A stretch of DNA of 64,000 nt from Amblyomma americanum. Taxonomy: Eukaryota; Arthropoda; Arachnida; Ixodida; Ixodidae. Both the position numbers and the translations under genes were made by a program. Position 1 is the first letter of the stretch; each line of letters begins with the position of its first letter. The notes beneath the pieces are model-generated. The model searched no databases. It had not been told where the DNA came from and saw only the letters and a program-made list of their open reading frames with translations. The stretch is from assembly GCF_052857255.1 (NCBI RefSeq), contig NC_135507.1:76565850-76629849 (forward strand), in the 5' to 3' direction. Below, piece after piece: positions 21,410-32,098 of this stretch.

Positions 21410-24405
21410 ATGGCACCCGGAGCAGACGCATGTGCGCGCTGCTCCCAGCACATTCGTGGTAGGCAGCAGTTTTTTTGCGCTTCTTGCCAGTATCGTTTTC
21501 ATGGCAAATGCCTCAGCATACCGGCCCAGGAATATATCATCATGAAATCCGGAACCAGAAAGTACAAATGTGTTCAGTGTGTGAAGCGGCACGACCCATC
21601 GTCGGCAGAGCTTATCTGCAACACTGGCCTCCCCAGAGACGCCACACGAGGAACCTGCGTTTACCCTCTATCTGCTGAGCGCGGCTGGTATCAGCGCTTC
21701 GTCCAGGGTTGTTGAGCTGATGCAGGCAACGGCCACTCACATGGGTGCTTTGGCGACTGATGTGCGACAGCTTCGAGCGGAAAATGTGCTCCTGCGCGAG
21801 GCTGTGAATGGCCTGAGTGCATCCTTTCTCGTGCATACCGCCAAACAGGATGACTGTTCGCTCTCTGACTGTTCGGAACCTCGGAACTACGCGTCTGCTG
21901 TGGCCAGAAGCATCGCAGCCTCCTGCTTAGCACCATTGAAGTCATGTTCCACGCCCGTCTAAAGCGGTGAGCCAGCCATCACGGGCTCGAGCGACGTTTG
22001 GCACAGATAAACAGTCGATGCCCAAAGTACCGGCGAAGAAAGGCCAATTTGTTTCTCTCCTTGACCCGACTACAAAAGCGTCGGACATACAGGAAGTTCT
22101 GGGGGATATAGTGGGTGTCAAGGTTATTACGTGCACAAGACGGAAAACGAGGTACGACACGTATTGCTCCTTCCATGTCTCGCTCGATAAGCATTTGTTA
22201 GACCTTGTTAACAAACCTCAAGTGTGGCTTTACGGTTGCGTGTTTCGCCCCTTCTATGAAAACCTGTGGTCCATCCGACATTACAATAATCCTAAGTGCT
22301 CTAACCGCTTCAAAAAGCGACTCACGAACTTTGGTTATGTTATCAAAACGCGAGAGGGTTTGGAACTAAAAGGGAAGTGCTCTTCGCGAATGCATACCAA
22401 TGTGGGCATGATATTATATGCGTGACAGAAACAAGGCTAACTCATGTGCTAGTAACTCTATTTCTCACATAAGTATGCTGTCTTCAGAGTAGACAGAAAT
22501 TACTCTGACCAGGTTAAATACGGTGGCGCAGTTCTGATAGCGTGTAGGGCTATATTAGGTTCATTTAGAAGACAAGACCTGGAAACCTACGAAGAATGTG
22601 TGCGGTTGGAAATTCTAGTACGTGACAGATCTCACTGTCTCGTTGGCTGTTATTACTTTCCGCCAAATTCAGATCTTTACGTTTTCACGAATCAATTTTT
22701 GGATATGGGAGAAAAACTTATTTTCGAAGTACAAGGCTCATATTTACGGGTATTTTAATCTTCCTAAAGTCGAATGGGCAACTGGTTTGGTCAGTAGTGA
22801 CTGCGCAGCCGTACGAGACAAAGCCCGATGTCTTTCATTTTATTAACTTCCATGGGTTACGTGAATATAATGTGGTGAAGAACTGCGCTGGTAATATTTT
22901 AGATCTAGTTATATCGAACGTGCCTGTTTTTTTGTGTGCAAGCGGCGCGCGACGCTCTTGTTTTAGAAGGTAAGTTTCACTGTCCATTTACTCTTTCATT
23001 CTTTGTTTCACTGTCTATTTACTCTTTCATTCTTTTTGTCTTTTCGTCCAGCGCGTGAACTGAAACCAGAAAAATTAAAGTACGCTTACGGCGATCATCT
23101 GGGGCTGTGCAAAGAGCCTTACAGCTACGACTGGTCTCAATTCTTTGATATCGGGAATGTTGACGCATGCGTGGATCTTTTGACATCTTGACATCAGTTG
23201 TACAGGGAACAATGAAAAAAAAATATTCCGCGGTGTCGTCCGAAAGAGCCTAGATTCCTTTGCTGGTATTCTTGTGATTTGAAGCACTATTTAAAGAAAA
23301 AACAGTGGTGTCACAAACGGAGCGTTAAATCAGAAAGTGAGTATTGGTACCAAAGATATTCACTATGCAGTCAAATTGTGAAAAAGCGTATTGCACGCAA
23401 TGAAGCTCAATACCACAAGCATCTTGAAGAGAACTCTTAGAACCAAACTCTTTGTGCGCTTTTAGCCGCCGCGGTGGCTGAGTGGTTATGGCGCTCGGCT
23501 GCCGGCCCGAAAGACGCGGGTTCGATCCCGGCCGCGGCGGTCGAATTTCGATGGAGGCGAAATTCTAGAGGCCCGTGTGCTGTGCGGTGTCAGTGCACGT
23601 AAAAGAACCCCAGGTGGTCGAAATTTCCGGAGCCCTTCACTACGGCGTCCCTCATAGCCTGGGTCGCTTTGGGACGTTAAATCCCCCATAAACCACAAAC
23701 CATCTTTGTGGGCTTTTGTGCGGAAGCAAAGTAAAAATAAAGTTAGCACTGCTGTGCTGAAGATAAGTGACACTATCTGTTTCAAGCCGCAAGATGTATG
23801 CCAAGCTTTCGCTGAGCACGTTAGCTCTTGCTTTGAGCACCCTGACAACATAACCGGTGTTATCAACGCTGATGACAGCCCTGACTGCTTAGCCATTGAA
23901 AGTGTCGCTGAGTATGAAGTTTTATTGGCGAAGCTGAAGCCAATACGTTCAACAAGAGTCGATGAAATTCCCAGACTCATAATCAAAGGACGCAGTGACA
24001 TTTTTGGGCCTGCTCTAACGTATATGTTAAATTTAACTTTGCGCACTGGTGTTTTTCCTTGTCTTTGGAAACTGTCAGTAGGTTTCCTGTATACTATAAG
24101 TCTGGCGGTGCTTGTGATGTGAATAATTTTCGACCAGTGTCACTTATTTGTTGTTTTGCAAAAGTTTTTGAAATGGTAACGTGCGAACGCATGAGTTCAT
24201 AATTCAAACAAAAAGATAACGCCTTTGCAGCACGGTTTTTTACAAGGACAATCCGTTGAATCGACTCTATGCGACTTAGTGGGCCTCACGTGTTTAATCG
24301 GAGTCAAGTGGACATAATCTCGTTTTACATGACTAAAGATTTTGACAATGTTTCCAATAAGATACTTCTGACGAAGATGGGAGAATATTCAATCGGGAGT
24401 TTTCT
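21410..24405 (+). pseudogene. CR1-like LINE, 5' part (ORF1 and start of ORF2), decayed
   Basis: ORF1 starts at 21410 with a PHD-like C4HC3 finger (CARCSQHIRGRQQFFCASC, HGKC, KCVQC). After a frameshift a short coiled-coil stretch follows (VRQLRAENVLLREAV, 21720-21962), then an RRM-like region (SLLDPTTKASDIQEVLGDIV, 21967-22425). ORF2 begins immediately with VTETRLT, the endonuclease signature region, and continues in broken frames through the endonuclease. The reverse transcriptase N-terminus follows (23706-24122, including LIIKGRSDIFGPALTYMLNL), then VSLICCFAKVFE and FDNVSNKILLTKMGEYS near 24350. The reverse transcriptase stops there and appears to resume at about 27.14 kb. Many stops and frameshifts make it inactive. 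Confidence 0.78.
23465..23702 (+). mobile_element. type-A SINE inserted in the CR1-like LINE
   Basis: A full copy from GCCGCCGCGGTGGCTGAGTG to CCATAAACCACAAACC. It is flanked by a 15-bp target duplication with one mismatch, TCTTTGTG(C/G)GCTTTT, at 23449-23463 and 23703-23717, showing target-primed retrotransposition into the already present LINE. Confidence 0.92.
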
Positions 24406-24621
24406 GACCTAAAGGGCGGTGAGGCGAAAGCCTTTAGCGCGTTGTTGCTGCTTGGGAAACTGATGTGTGGTTAAGATGTTAATTGGGTACACAATTGTTT
24501 GTGAATCTTAAATGCTGGAGACACTAGAGGACATTTGGGAGGAAATATCTGATTCGCCGCCTTTATGAAAACACTCCGAGTCCAGCATCCTAGACATGGA
24601 GAACTACATATGCGTTGGCAG

Positions 24622-24690
24622 GAAGCAGCGTAGTCGTTAGCACGCTCAGCTGCGGAACGGTAGGATGGTGGCTTGAATCCCATCGCACAA
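24622..24690 (+). repeat. tRNA-like SINE head
   Basis: GCGTAGTCGTTAGCACGC resembles an A box and GGCTTGAATCCC a B box at tRNA-like spacing. No acceptor stem pairs, so it is a tRNA-derived repeat head and not a tRNA gene. Confidence 0.45.
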
Positions 24691-24698
24691 AATGGTTT

Positions 24699-24716
24699 TT
24701 AACGCGACAGCGTTAA
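24699..24716. repeat. TTAACGC hairpin end
   Basis: TTAACGC-GACA-GCGTTAA is a perfect 7-bp stem with a 4-base loop, similar in layout to the GCGAAAGC ends nearby. It may mark one end of a small element running to about 25454. Confidence 0.45.
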
Positions 24717-24829
24717 GGAGCTCATGTCGCAGAAATGCCGGTGTCGTCAGCGTCGGCCGTGAGCGGAAAATCCCTCCTCTTCGCAGTGTAAGCCACTGCC
24801 CCAAAAGACAGAGCGCGACAGCAGCGCAA

Positions 24830-25045
24830 GGAAAGGAAAGGACGCCTGTCGCATATTTCGGAGAACAACCCGGACCGCGCCGCAAGGCAATGAAAATGAA
24901 ATGAAAATTGGTTTTTAAGGAAAGGAAGTGAGGCCCCTCTCACATATCTCTGTGAACACCCGAACCGCGCCGTAACGCAAGGAAAATGAAATGAAAATTG
25001 ATTTGAAGGAAAGGAAGTAACGCGTCTGACATATCTCTCGTTCGG
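24830..25045 (-). repeat. tandem copies of type-B SINE tail, about 91-bp period
   Basis: GGAAAGGA...CATAT...ACCCG(G/A)ACCGCGCCG is repeated at 24830-24900 and 24918-24990, with a partial third copy from 25008. Each copy corresponds to the 3' end of the type-B SINE on the minus strand, joined by 'aaaatgaaatgaaaattg'. Confidence 0.6.
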
Positions 25046-25535
25046 GCGCAGTGGGGCCTTGCGGGCACGCAGGAATCACGCGGTGAGCGGCGAACAACGC
25101 AGCGCACATCCAAAGCGCGTTCACCACGAAGCTCGCGGCTTGCTGCCCGTTCGTTCGACGTGGAAGTTATGCTGGCGTTCGTGGCATCGGGTTTGTCGAG
25201 AACGATGTGCCGACGAACTACGACTGCAACTTGAGTCCCGCGCGTTTCGGCAAGGCGCCTGGCAGCGCTTCTACGTGGTTTGCCGCTCCGCGCGTCCGTT
25301 TCACCGTACGTAGCAGAGCTATGTCTCTAACGGGCAAGGCGTCGCGCCGAACGGGCAATGGCGTTCCGTGGACTCCCTGGCAGTGCTGCAACACGCTGTC
25401 GCGTTCCACTCTTAAAGTCGAAGCGTCCTCCAATTTTTAAAGCGAAAGCTTTACTGGGCGCAGATTGAGCACCTTCGCGTGATTCCTGGAGAGCCCTGCT
25501 GCGCATGCGCGAGGAGCAGTGACGACACATGGCGC

Positions 25536-25740
25536 ATTTCTCTCTCGCTCCCTAGTCTCAACTGCGCATGCGCCACTAGTAGCACCGAGCCACAGGTGTT
25601 CCGCCGCTGCGCAGCGCCGCGCCTTTCCTCAAAAGGCAACTTTCAATTTTCAGTTTCCTCGTTCTTCTTTCCCTCCTTCCTTTATCCCTTCCTTTACGGT
25701 GCGGTTCGGGTGTTCACCGAGATATGCGAGACGGTTGCTG
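25536..25740 (+). repeat. direct repeat copy 1 plus SINE tail
   Basis: Contains CTCTCGCTCCCTAGTC, TGCGCATGCGCCA and AGCACCGAGCCACAGGTGTT, and continues into a type-B SINE tail (CCCTTCCTTTACGGTGCGG). The same series occurs at 26365-26640, where a (TAA)n tract is placed inside it. Confidence 0.65.
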
Positions 25741-25974
25741 TGCTTTGCGCGCTCACCGCGCCATCTGGCATGACGTCACACCGCGCGGTTCGCCCCCGCC
25801 GCCGTTTGGTATGACGTCACACCGCGTTCTTCGTCGTTGCGCTGGCCTCCGCTCGCTCCGCCAGCTGCCGCCCCACCCCCAAATACCGCCCCTTCGGTCC
25901 ATGGTGCGGCGATAAGCCTACGCAGTTTCACATTTCCTGGAATTGTCCCCAAAAACCACCTGATCTAAAAACAT

Positions 25975-26161
25975 TACCGACCATACGAGCAGTGGGAGGC
26001 AGCCCTGACCAGCAATGGTCTGGAGGATCAGTGTCGCATCATCAGACTGGTCCAGGCATCCGCCCAAGCCACCAGAGTCCTGAACTGAGCAGTCCGCCTA
26101 CCTGACTCGTGGAAAACTTAATGAAATAATAAATGTTTTATCTGTCTCTCTCTCTCTCTCG
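25975..26161 (+). pseudogene. LINE C-terminal fragment and tail
   Basis: Plus-strand frame reads YEQWEAALTSNGLEDQCRII followed by an Ala-rich end and a stop, then 'aataataaatgttttatc' and a (TC)n tail at 26143-26161. Same family as the CCHC-type LINE ends at 9.3, 29.6 and 61.6 kb. Confidence 0.65.
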
Positions 26162-26364
26162 CCAGCTGCGTCGCATGCCTGATAACATGTTGGAGGATTT
26201 AAAAGGAGAGCTCGCGTGCGCCGCAAACACAGTTTTGTCGTCTTTAATGTGACAGCAACATAGCTAGACAACCAGACTAACCCGGACTTGCAATCAATAC
26301 TAACAAAGGCTAACGATGCTTTCGCTACGTGTATCCTAGCATAGCCGAGCTAATCCATTGCCAA

Positions 26365-26463
26365 TTTTCTCTCTCTCTCGCTCCCTAGTCACTGCTGCGC
26401 ATGCGCCATTAGTAGCACCGAGCCACAGGTGTTCCGCCGCTGCGCAGCGCCGCGCCTTTCCTC

Positions 26464-26523
<60 letters not shown>

Positions 26524-26650
26524 TTAATAATAATATTAATTCCAACTTTCAATTTTCAGTTTCCTCTTTCTCTTCCTCTATTCCTTCCCTTACAGTGCAG
26601 TTCAGGTGTCGACCGAGATATGTGAGACGGTTACTGTGCTATTATCTTTC
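26365..26650 (+). repeat. direct repeat copy 2 with (TAA)n and SINE tail
   Basis: Second copy of the 25536 repeat. A (TAA)n tract occupies about 26465-26540. After it the SINE-tail sequence resumes (CCCTTCCCTTACAGTGCAGT) and ends near AAAACCAAATAAAAC. Confidence 0.65.
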
Positions 26651-26928
26651 CTGAAAAACCAAATAAAACAAGTGAGCCGACGGCCTTGATAGATTTCATT
26701 GGCGTGGAGAACATTGCAAAGATCGTTCATTTTAACGAAAGGAGAGGCGCACAACCGGCTCCATTGGTCAGTGGAGACCTCAATCTCTTTTCGCTTTGTA
26801 TATCCTGGATTAGCTGGGCTAATCCACATTAATTTTTTTCTCATAGAGCTGAGTGTCACGGACGGACGGACGAATACTGCGAGTATGAGCCATTTAAGGC
26901 TTTCGCCTTAAAATACGGACTCTGTCCC

Positions 26929-27123
26929 ATGTACTGCAAATGGCTCAAAAGCTACCTTCAGCACGCGATCTCGAGCTGGGAGGACTGGGAGGTCCTCCTC
27001 ACGTCTCCAGACCAGACATCGCAGCTTGCTGCGATGATTCGTGCTGCCGACCTTATGCCCCTACATGACCTGCTTGATGCAGTGCGCGACCGCGCAGTGG
27101 CCCAGGGACCCTGCAGAGTTTAA
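26929..27123 (+). pseudogene. short LINE C-terminal fragment
   Basis: A frame containing SSWEDWEVLLTSPDQTSQLA then LLDAVRDRAVAQG has the same layout as the EQWE...LLTS C-terminus of the CCHC-type LINE. Only about 65 codons remain. Confidence 0.45.
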
Positions 27124-27965
27124 AACTAACTTGCGAAATAGTTTTTCTGTCCTTCTGTCAAAACCTGCCTTAGCAGCCGCCGTAATGTGGTCAGATTGTC
27201 TGTCTGTGTGTCTGACGAGTTTGTTTCAACGTCAGGAGTGCCTCAGGGTCCCAACTTGGGACTGCTGTTGTTTTTAGTATGTATTAATGATTTGCCGCTA
27301 ATTGTGAACTCAACGGTTTTGTTACTTGCTGATGATTTAAAATTATAACGCAAGATTGAGACCTTAGAAGACTCGCCGTTTGCAAGCGGACATTAGCAAC
27401 ATCGATAAATGGTGCTTGATGAATAGGCTTAAACTGACCATTAGGGAAACATTCCTTTTTTTTCTTGTACTCGAAAACGCGATACAAATACATTTAATTT
27501 TACTCTTCTTGGCGGATGAATATCTCTTGCTACCCATGTACGGGACCTCGGTGTTATTATTGGCTCAAGGCTCGATTTTCAGTTACATGTCTCATCGATT
27601 TTCTCTCGCGCATTGAGACATATTGGTGTTATTTCTCGTTTAACGAGAAAATTTCGTCGTTATGAATGTCTGCGCACTCTTTACTGTGCTGTCGTGAGGC
27701 CAGGTCTCGAGTTTGCATCAGTAGCTTGTAATAGGGCCTTCATAACTTCTGGCAGTGAAATCGAAAATGTTCAGCGGAAGTTTGTGCGCATTATTTGTGA
27801 CATATATATTGGGCGCCGTCGTTTCTACGACGATTTTCTTCTAGCAATCCACGGTATGTGTACTCTTCATGACAGGCGACTCGCGCGTGACATGCAATTT
27901 CTACATAAAGTTTTGTTTTGGTGGTTTTTCTCTGAGGCACAACAAAATTGCAGTGACATCAATTA
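27124..27965 (+). pseudogene. CR1-like LINE, 3' part of reverse transcriptase
   Basis: Across broken frames the sequence reads NVVRLSVCVSDEFVSTSGVP then QGPNLGLLLFL, INDLPLIVNSTVLLLADDLK (the catalytic ADD box), and at 27613-27969 a clean stretch: IGVISRLTRKFRRYECLRTL, YCAVVRPGLEFASVACN, ENVQRKFVRIICDIY. These follow in order the motifs that end at 24.4 kb, so both parts are probably one LINE. The 3' end is replaced by the palindrome starting at 27917. Confidence 0.75.
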
Positions 27966-28218
27966 CTGATCACAGTCGATAGAGATAATAATAATAATAA
28001 TAATAATAATAATTGGTTTTTTTGGGAGAAAGGAAATGGCGCAGTATCTGTCTCATATATCGTGGTTCAGGTGTCCAACGATATATGAGACAGATACTGC
28101 GCCATTTCCTTTCCCCCCAAAAAACCAATTATTATTATTATTATTATTATCTCTATCGACTGTGATCAGTAATTGATGTCACTGCAATTTTGTTGTGCCT
28201 CAGAGAAAAACCACCAAA
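27917..28218. repeat. near-perfect palindrome, 140-146 bp arms, 16-bp spacer
   Basis: 27917-28062 and 28079-28218 are inverse copies. They differ mainly by two TAA units in the internal (TAA)n tract and one or two bases in a G/A run. The arms hold a LINE flank, a (TAA)n tract and the last 70 bases of a type-B SINE. The spacer is 'tggttcaggtgtccaa', normal SINE sequence continuous with the right arm. Confidence 0.9.
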
Positions 28219-29300
28219 TGCTGTGATACATTTTATCCTGACGTGCGTGCCATTTCATCAGTGACTCGTTTGCAAATAACATATAATTCAACTTTTTGTG
28301 ACACAAATATATTTTCTTAATTTGCCGTTTCCATTGTTCATTTTTATATTTAGCTTGTTTTCCTTAATTATTATTTTTATTATTGTATGTGTGATCATTT
28401 TTCTGTATTATGCCTGTTCACGTCATGGTGTTTGTATTGGCTTAGCGTGCCCTCGTTTAGGCCAATTGGCTGTTGAGGCACTCTTAAAATATCTGTCCAT
28501 AAGATCTTGCACTGGAAGGAGCGCGACCGCGCGTTTTATTGTGGATAACAAGGGAACATAAAGTCATATAACATTTAATAAAAAATATGACACCACCACA
28601 TCTGTTCGAAGTCCTGTCAAGTTTGTAGGGTGTAAACGGCGTCTTGCTTCTCTAATAGTTCGTCGTATAACATATTATTTGAGAGTCACAATTCTGTAAA
28701 TATAGCTATATTAGTGTCGTTACTGTCAATTCACGCTTCCTCTGGCTCTCTCTCTCTCTCCCTTCGGAAGATATTTTCGAAGTGCTTGAGACTGGGTTAG
28801 CTGGAACATGACCGTACGCAAGCCGTGCGCTGCTTAGATAGGAAAAGACAGAGTTAAAGACAACCACGCACGCTGTTAAGCGCTACTATTAAACCTAACA
28901 TTTCGTGTTGTCGTCAGCACTGTCAATCAAATTAGCGCACGTCATGCGTATGATATATTCAAACGTTGGCTGAAGCGAACGCAGTCGTTTGACATACAAG
29001 TATGCCTATCGGAGGAACAAGTGACTGACGTGGGAAGGGAAGCCTTGAAAGGTTTAGTAACCGCTTTGCCTGGTGCTCAGCCACGGAACAAGAACTTCCA
29101 TTGTACACAGAGGGCTTTTTGTCCATAATGAACTTAGCACAACGTAATTTGAAAACGTGAGGCACTTTTCTTGACGTATCCACGAAGTGCGTTAGGGCTG
29201 TATGCACACGTGCTGAAATATCTTCACGAACATAGATTGCCGTACTTCTCAGTTTAGATCCAGCGTAAAAAAATTTGTAATTATCTTCAAAACAGCAGAA
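28219..29300. other. AT-rich interval, no gene seen
   Basis: No coding or repeat call. Contains a (TC)n run near 28745-28760. Confidence 0.4.
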
Positions 29301-29302
29301 CT

Positions 29303-30150
29303 TTACTCCTGATCCGGAGTTCCCGGGTTCGAACCCGACCGCGGCGGCTGCGTTTCGATGGAGGTGAAACGCAAAGGCACCCGCATGTTGTGCGATGTCA
29401 GTGCACATTAAAAATACCCAGGTGGTCGACAATATTCCGAAACCCTCCACTACGGCACCTCTTCCTTTCTTCTTTGTCAGTCCCTCCTTCATCCCTTCCC
29501 TTACGGCGCGGTTCAGCCGTGCGCTGAGAAGGAGGAAAGGACATTTATTGAGCTCTCAGATTCGTTTCTGATGGCTTCAGATGGTGTCTTCCTTCTTCGG
29601 CTGACCCTCCATCTTGTTACAGGCTTGGGGCCCAAGTCGAAGGCTCCACTGAGTATGGCTGCGTCTCGCACTCTGTTTATCAGACCCTTTTGAGTCTCCA
29701 GGTGTGGGCTGGTCAGCACACCCTCCCACTGTTCCATATTCGGGTTATTGACTATCATAATGATCGACGGCTCTATCTTTTCACAGGCCTATGACGTATG
29801 ATAGAGTGTTGGGTTGTCACCACACCATGGGCATCTTGCCTCGTACTATGTAGGAAACATTTTGCTTAAAATTTTTAGGTTGGGCAAGGTGTCTTTTTGG
29901 ATTAATCTCCATGCAGCTGCTTCTTCCCTGCTTATTCTTGCGTTGGGTGGTAGATATCTTCTTCTTACCCCTTTGTAGTAATTCAGTATGTCTTTTCTCC
30001 CTTTAGAACAGCGGTAAAGAGAACCAAGTGGCTGATAGAGTGGCTCGAGGACATGCAAGCCGAGCACCCTATGCATGCAGCCACGAGGAACCCGTCCGCC
30101 GAGATGTGAGACAGGTACTGCGCCATTTCCTTTCCGCCCAAAACATTTTT
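29303..30150 (+). mobile_element. type-B SINE split by a LINE tail
   Basis: A 5'-truncated SINE runs from CTGATCCGGAGTTCCCGGG (29312) to GGCGCGGTTCAG (about 29515). The expected continuation (GTCCGCCGAGATGTGAGACA then GGTACTGCGCCATTTCC) appears at about 30089-30135. Between them lies an antisense LINE 3' fragment. Confidence 0.7.
29519..30088 (-). pseudogene. CCHC-type LINE 3' fragment inserted in a SINE
   Basis: Minus-strand frames give RRRYLPPNARISREEAAAWR then LIQKDTLPNLKILSKMFPT (30076-29846), a CCHC remnant near 29830, and PNMEQWEGVLTSPHLETQKG (29758-29513). The tail 'aaggacatttattgagctct' lies at 29535-29554. It is 5'-truncated and frameshifted. Confidence 0.7.
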
Positions 30151-30338
30151 TTTATTTGACTACTATGGGCAGACGTTTTCTTCTTCAAAGTAGCATAATC
30201 TAAGCGCTTTTTCTAAGCTTTTCTGATGCAGCAATGGACTACGGCCGTTTCAAACTCTGCCCATTTTTCCCCTGTTGTATCGAGCAGTACGAAGAACAGC
30301 AGGCGCTTCTCCTTAATCGGTTTTCTGAATCACCATAT

Positions 30339-30505
30339 TGTCGCCGACAAACGTAGGGCGGCACGAAAAGGGGCTTTTTTAATCCGAAGGCCAGAAACCC
30401 AGCAGCGCGCGTTCGAACGGGAACGTCCTCTTCTTCGCTCCCACACGAGCCCAGTAATGCCGCTCGGCCGCATGGCGGCGCTCGCAGAATGTGAGCAGTG
30501 TGGCA
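30339..30505 (-). repeat. Gypsy 3' LTR
   Basis: 167 bp. On the minus strand it is preceded by a purine run (AAAGGAGGGGGGCAA) that fits a polypurine tract. Confidence 0.93.
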
Positions 30506-30519
30506 TTGCCCCCCTCCTT

Positions 30520-31996
30520 TCAAGAGGCATCGCCTCGATGCCTCCGGCAAGGGGGATAAAGAGTGTGGAGACACCGAAAGTGCGACGTCAGTTGTCTGCT
30601 GGTAGCGAATGCGTTGTCGAGCAAGGTGGCGAGCAGCTTCTGCATCGCGAACGAATTGGTCAGCGCCTGGGACAGACGAGGGTGTACAATCCGGGTGCAG
30701 CATGGCGTCAAGCATTGTCAGGGCATCTCGGCCATACACCAAACGGAAAGGGGTGAAGCGCGTCGTTTCTTGGAGGGCGGTGTTGTACGCAAACGTGATG
30801 TAGGGAAGTATTTCGTCCCAGTTGCGATGGCCAGCGTCGACATACATAGACATCATATCTGTGATGGTCTTGTTCAGCCTCTCAGTAAGTCCATTCGTTT
30901 GAGGATGGTAAGCAGTCGTTTTTCTATGACTGGTACCACTAAGACGGAGGACCTCGTGTGTAAGAGCCGACGTAAACGCGGTTCCCCTGTCAGTTAATAC
31001 AACCACGGGGGCGCCGTGGCGAAGCACGATGTGGTGAACAAAGAACTGTGCAATTTCAGCCGCGGTGCCACGGGGAAGAGCCTTGGTTTCACAATAGCGG
31101 CTTAGGTAGTCCGTGGCAACAACAATATACCGGTTTCCCATGGAGGACACCGGGAATGGGCCCAGTAAGTCCACGTCGACTTGTTGGAATGGGATTTGCG
31201 GTGGATCAATTGGCTTCAGAAGGCCGGCCGGTTTTGCCGGTGGTACCTTCCGTCGTTGACACTCACGGCAGGTTCGAACGTAGCGTTGGACGACCGCAGC
31301 AAGCCGTGGCCAGTAGTACTTGTGGCGGAGGCGTCCCAATGTTCTGGAAAAACCGAGGTGGCCAGAAGAAAGGTCGTCGTGGCATGCAGCGAGAACTTCC
31401 TTACGAAGCACGGTTGGGACAACGAGGAGATACGCAGTGTCGGTCGGACCGTAGTTTTTCTTGTAGAGGACTCCATCTATTAAGCAAAACGACGAAGGTC
31501 CGCGCGAGAAGAGTCTGGGCGGAGACGGAGCGGTTCCTTCGAGGTACTCGATTAGAGGCAGCAGTTCGCAGTCGGCCCTCTGGTGGTGGGCAAGGTCGGA
31601 TGTGGTGACAGCGCCGAGGAAAGCAGAATCGTCGTCGGACTCATCTGGTGGGCACGGAAGAGGAGCTCGGGAGAGACAGTCTGCATCGCTATGTTGCCGA
31701 CCCGACTTATACACGATGGTGACGTCGAACTCTTGCAACCGAAGGCTCCATCGTGCAAGTCGCCCCGATGGATCTTTGAGGTTCGCAAGCCAGCACAAGG
31801 AGTGATGATCGCTGACGACTCGAAACGGGCGGCCGTACAGGTATGGACGAAATTTTGTGATTGCCCACACAACAGCGAGACACTCCTTTTCCGTTGTGGA
31901 ATAATTCACTTCGGAACGGGACAAAGTGCGACTTGCGTATGCGATCACGCGTTCCACACCGTCTTGCCACTGCACAATCACCGCACTGAGGCCCAC
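30520..31996 (-). pseudogene. Gypsy RNase H and integrase, C-terminus lost
   Basis: The frame from 32098 downward is RNase H (HTDASNVGLSA, TEKECLAVVWAITKFRPYLY, VSDHHSLCWL). It continues into integrase with the zinc-binding HHCC block (SSGHLGFSRTL ... CRECQRRK) and the catalytic core: Asp in VDVDLLGPF, Asp in VVLTDRGTAF, Glu in NGLTERLNKTI. After RIRYQQTTDVALS the sequence runs almost at once into the polypurine tract and LTR, so the C-terminal module is deleted. RNase H is separated from the reverse transcriptase only by an in-frame TAG at 32101-32099. Confidence 0.92.
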
Positions 31997-32098
31997 ATTG
32001 CTGGCATCTGTGTGCAGTTCCGTGTCGGCCTGCTCGTCGAAGTGGGCAAGGATAGGCGTAGATTGGAGGCGGGCCTTAAGCTCTATGAAAGCTTTTTC

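Larger units (their letters stand above)
24406..27123. other. composite repeat block splitting the CR1-like LINE
   Basis: The LINE reverse transcriptase breaks off at about 24405 and continues near 27140. The block between starts with a GAGGCGAAAGCCTTTAG hairpin end (24421) and contains the inverse end TTAAGGCTTTCGCCTTAA at 26894-26911, followed by a short LINE tail. It includes a tRNA-like head, tandem SINE-tail copies, two direct repeats and two pieces of the CCHC-type LINE tail. It was probably built by several insertions, and its exact limits are uncertain. Confidence 0.5.

Noticed and set aside
24622..24690. tRNA gene
   Set aside because: A and B boxes are visible but acceptor and anticodon stems do not pair. 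It is better explained as a SINE head. The same applies to all other tRNA-like heads in the window.
24830..25045. CRISPR-like array
   Set aside because: Only two to three diverged units of SINE-tail origin without regular spacers, and the DNA is eukaryotic.
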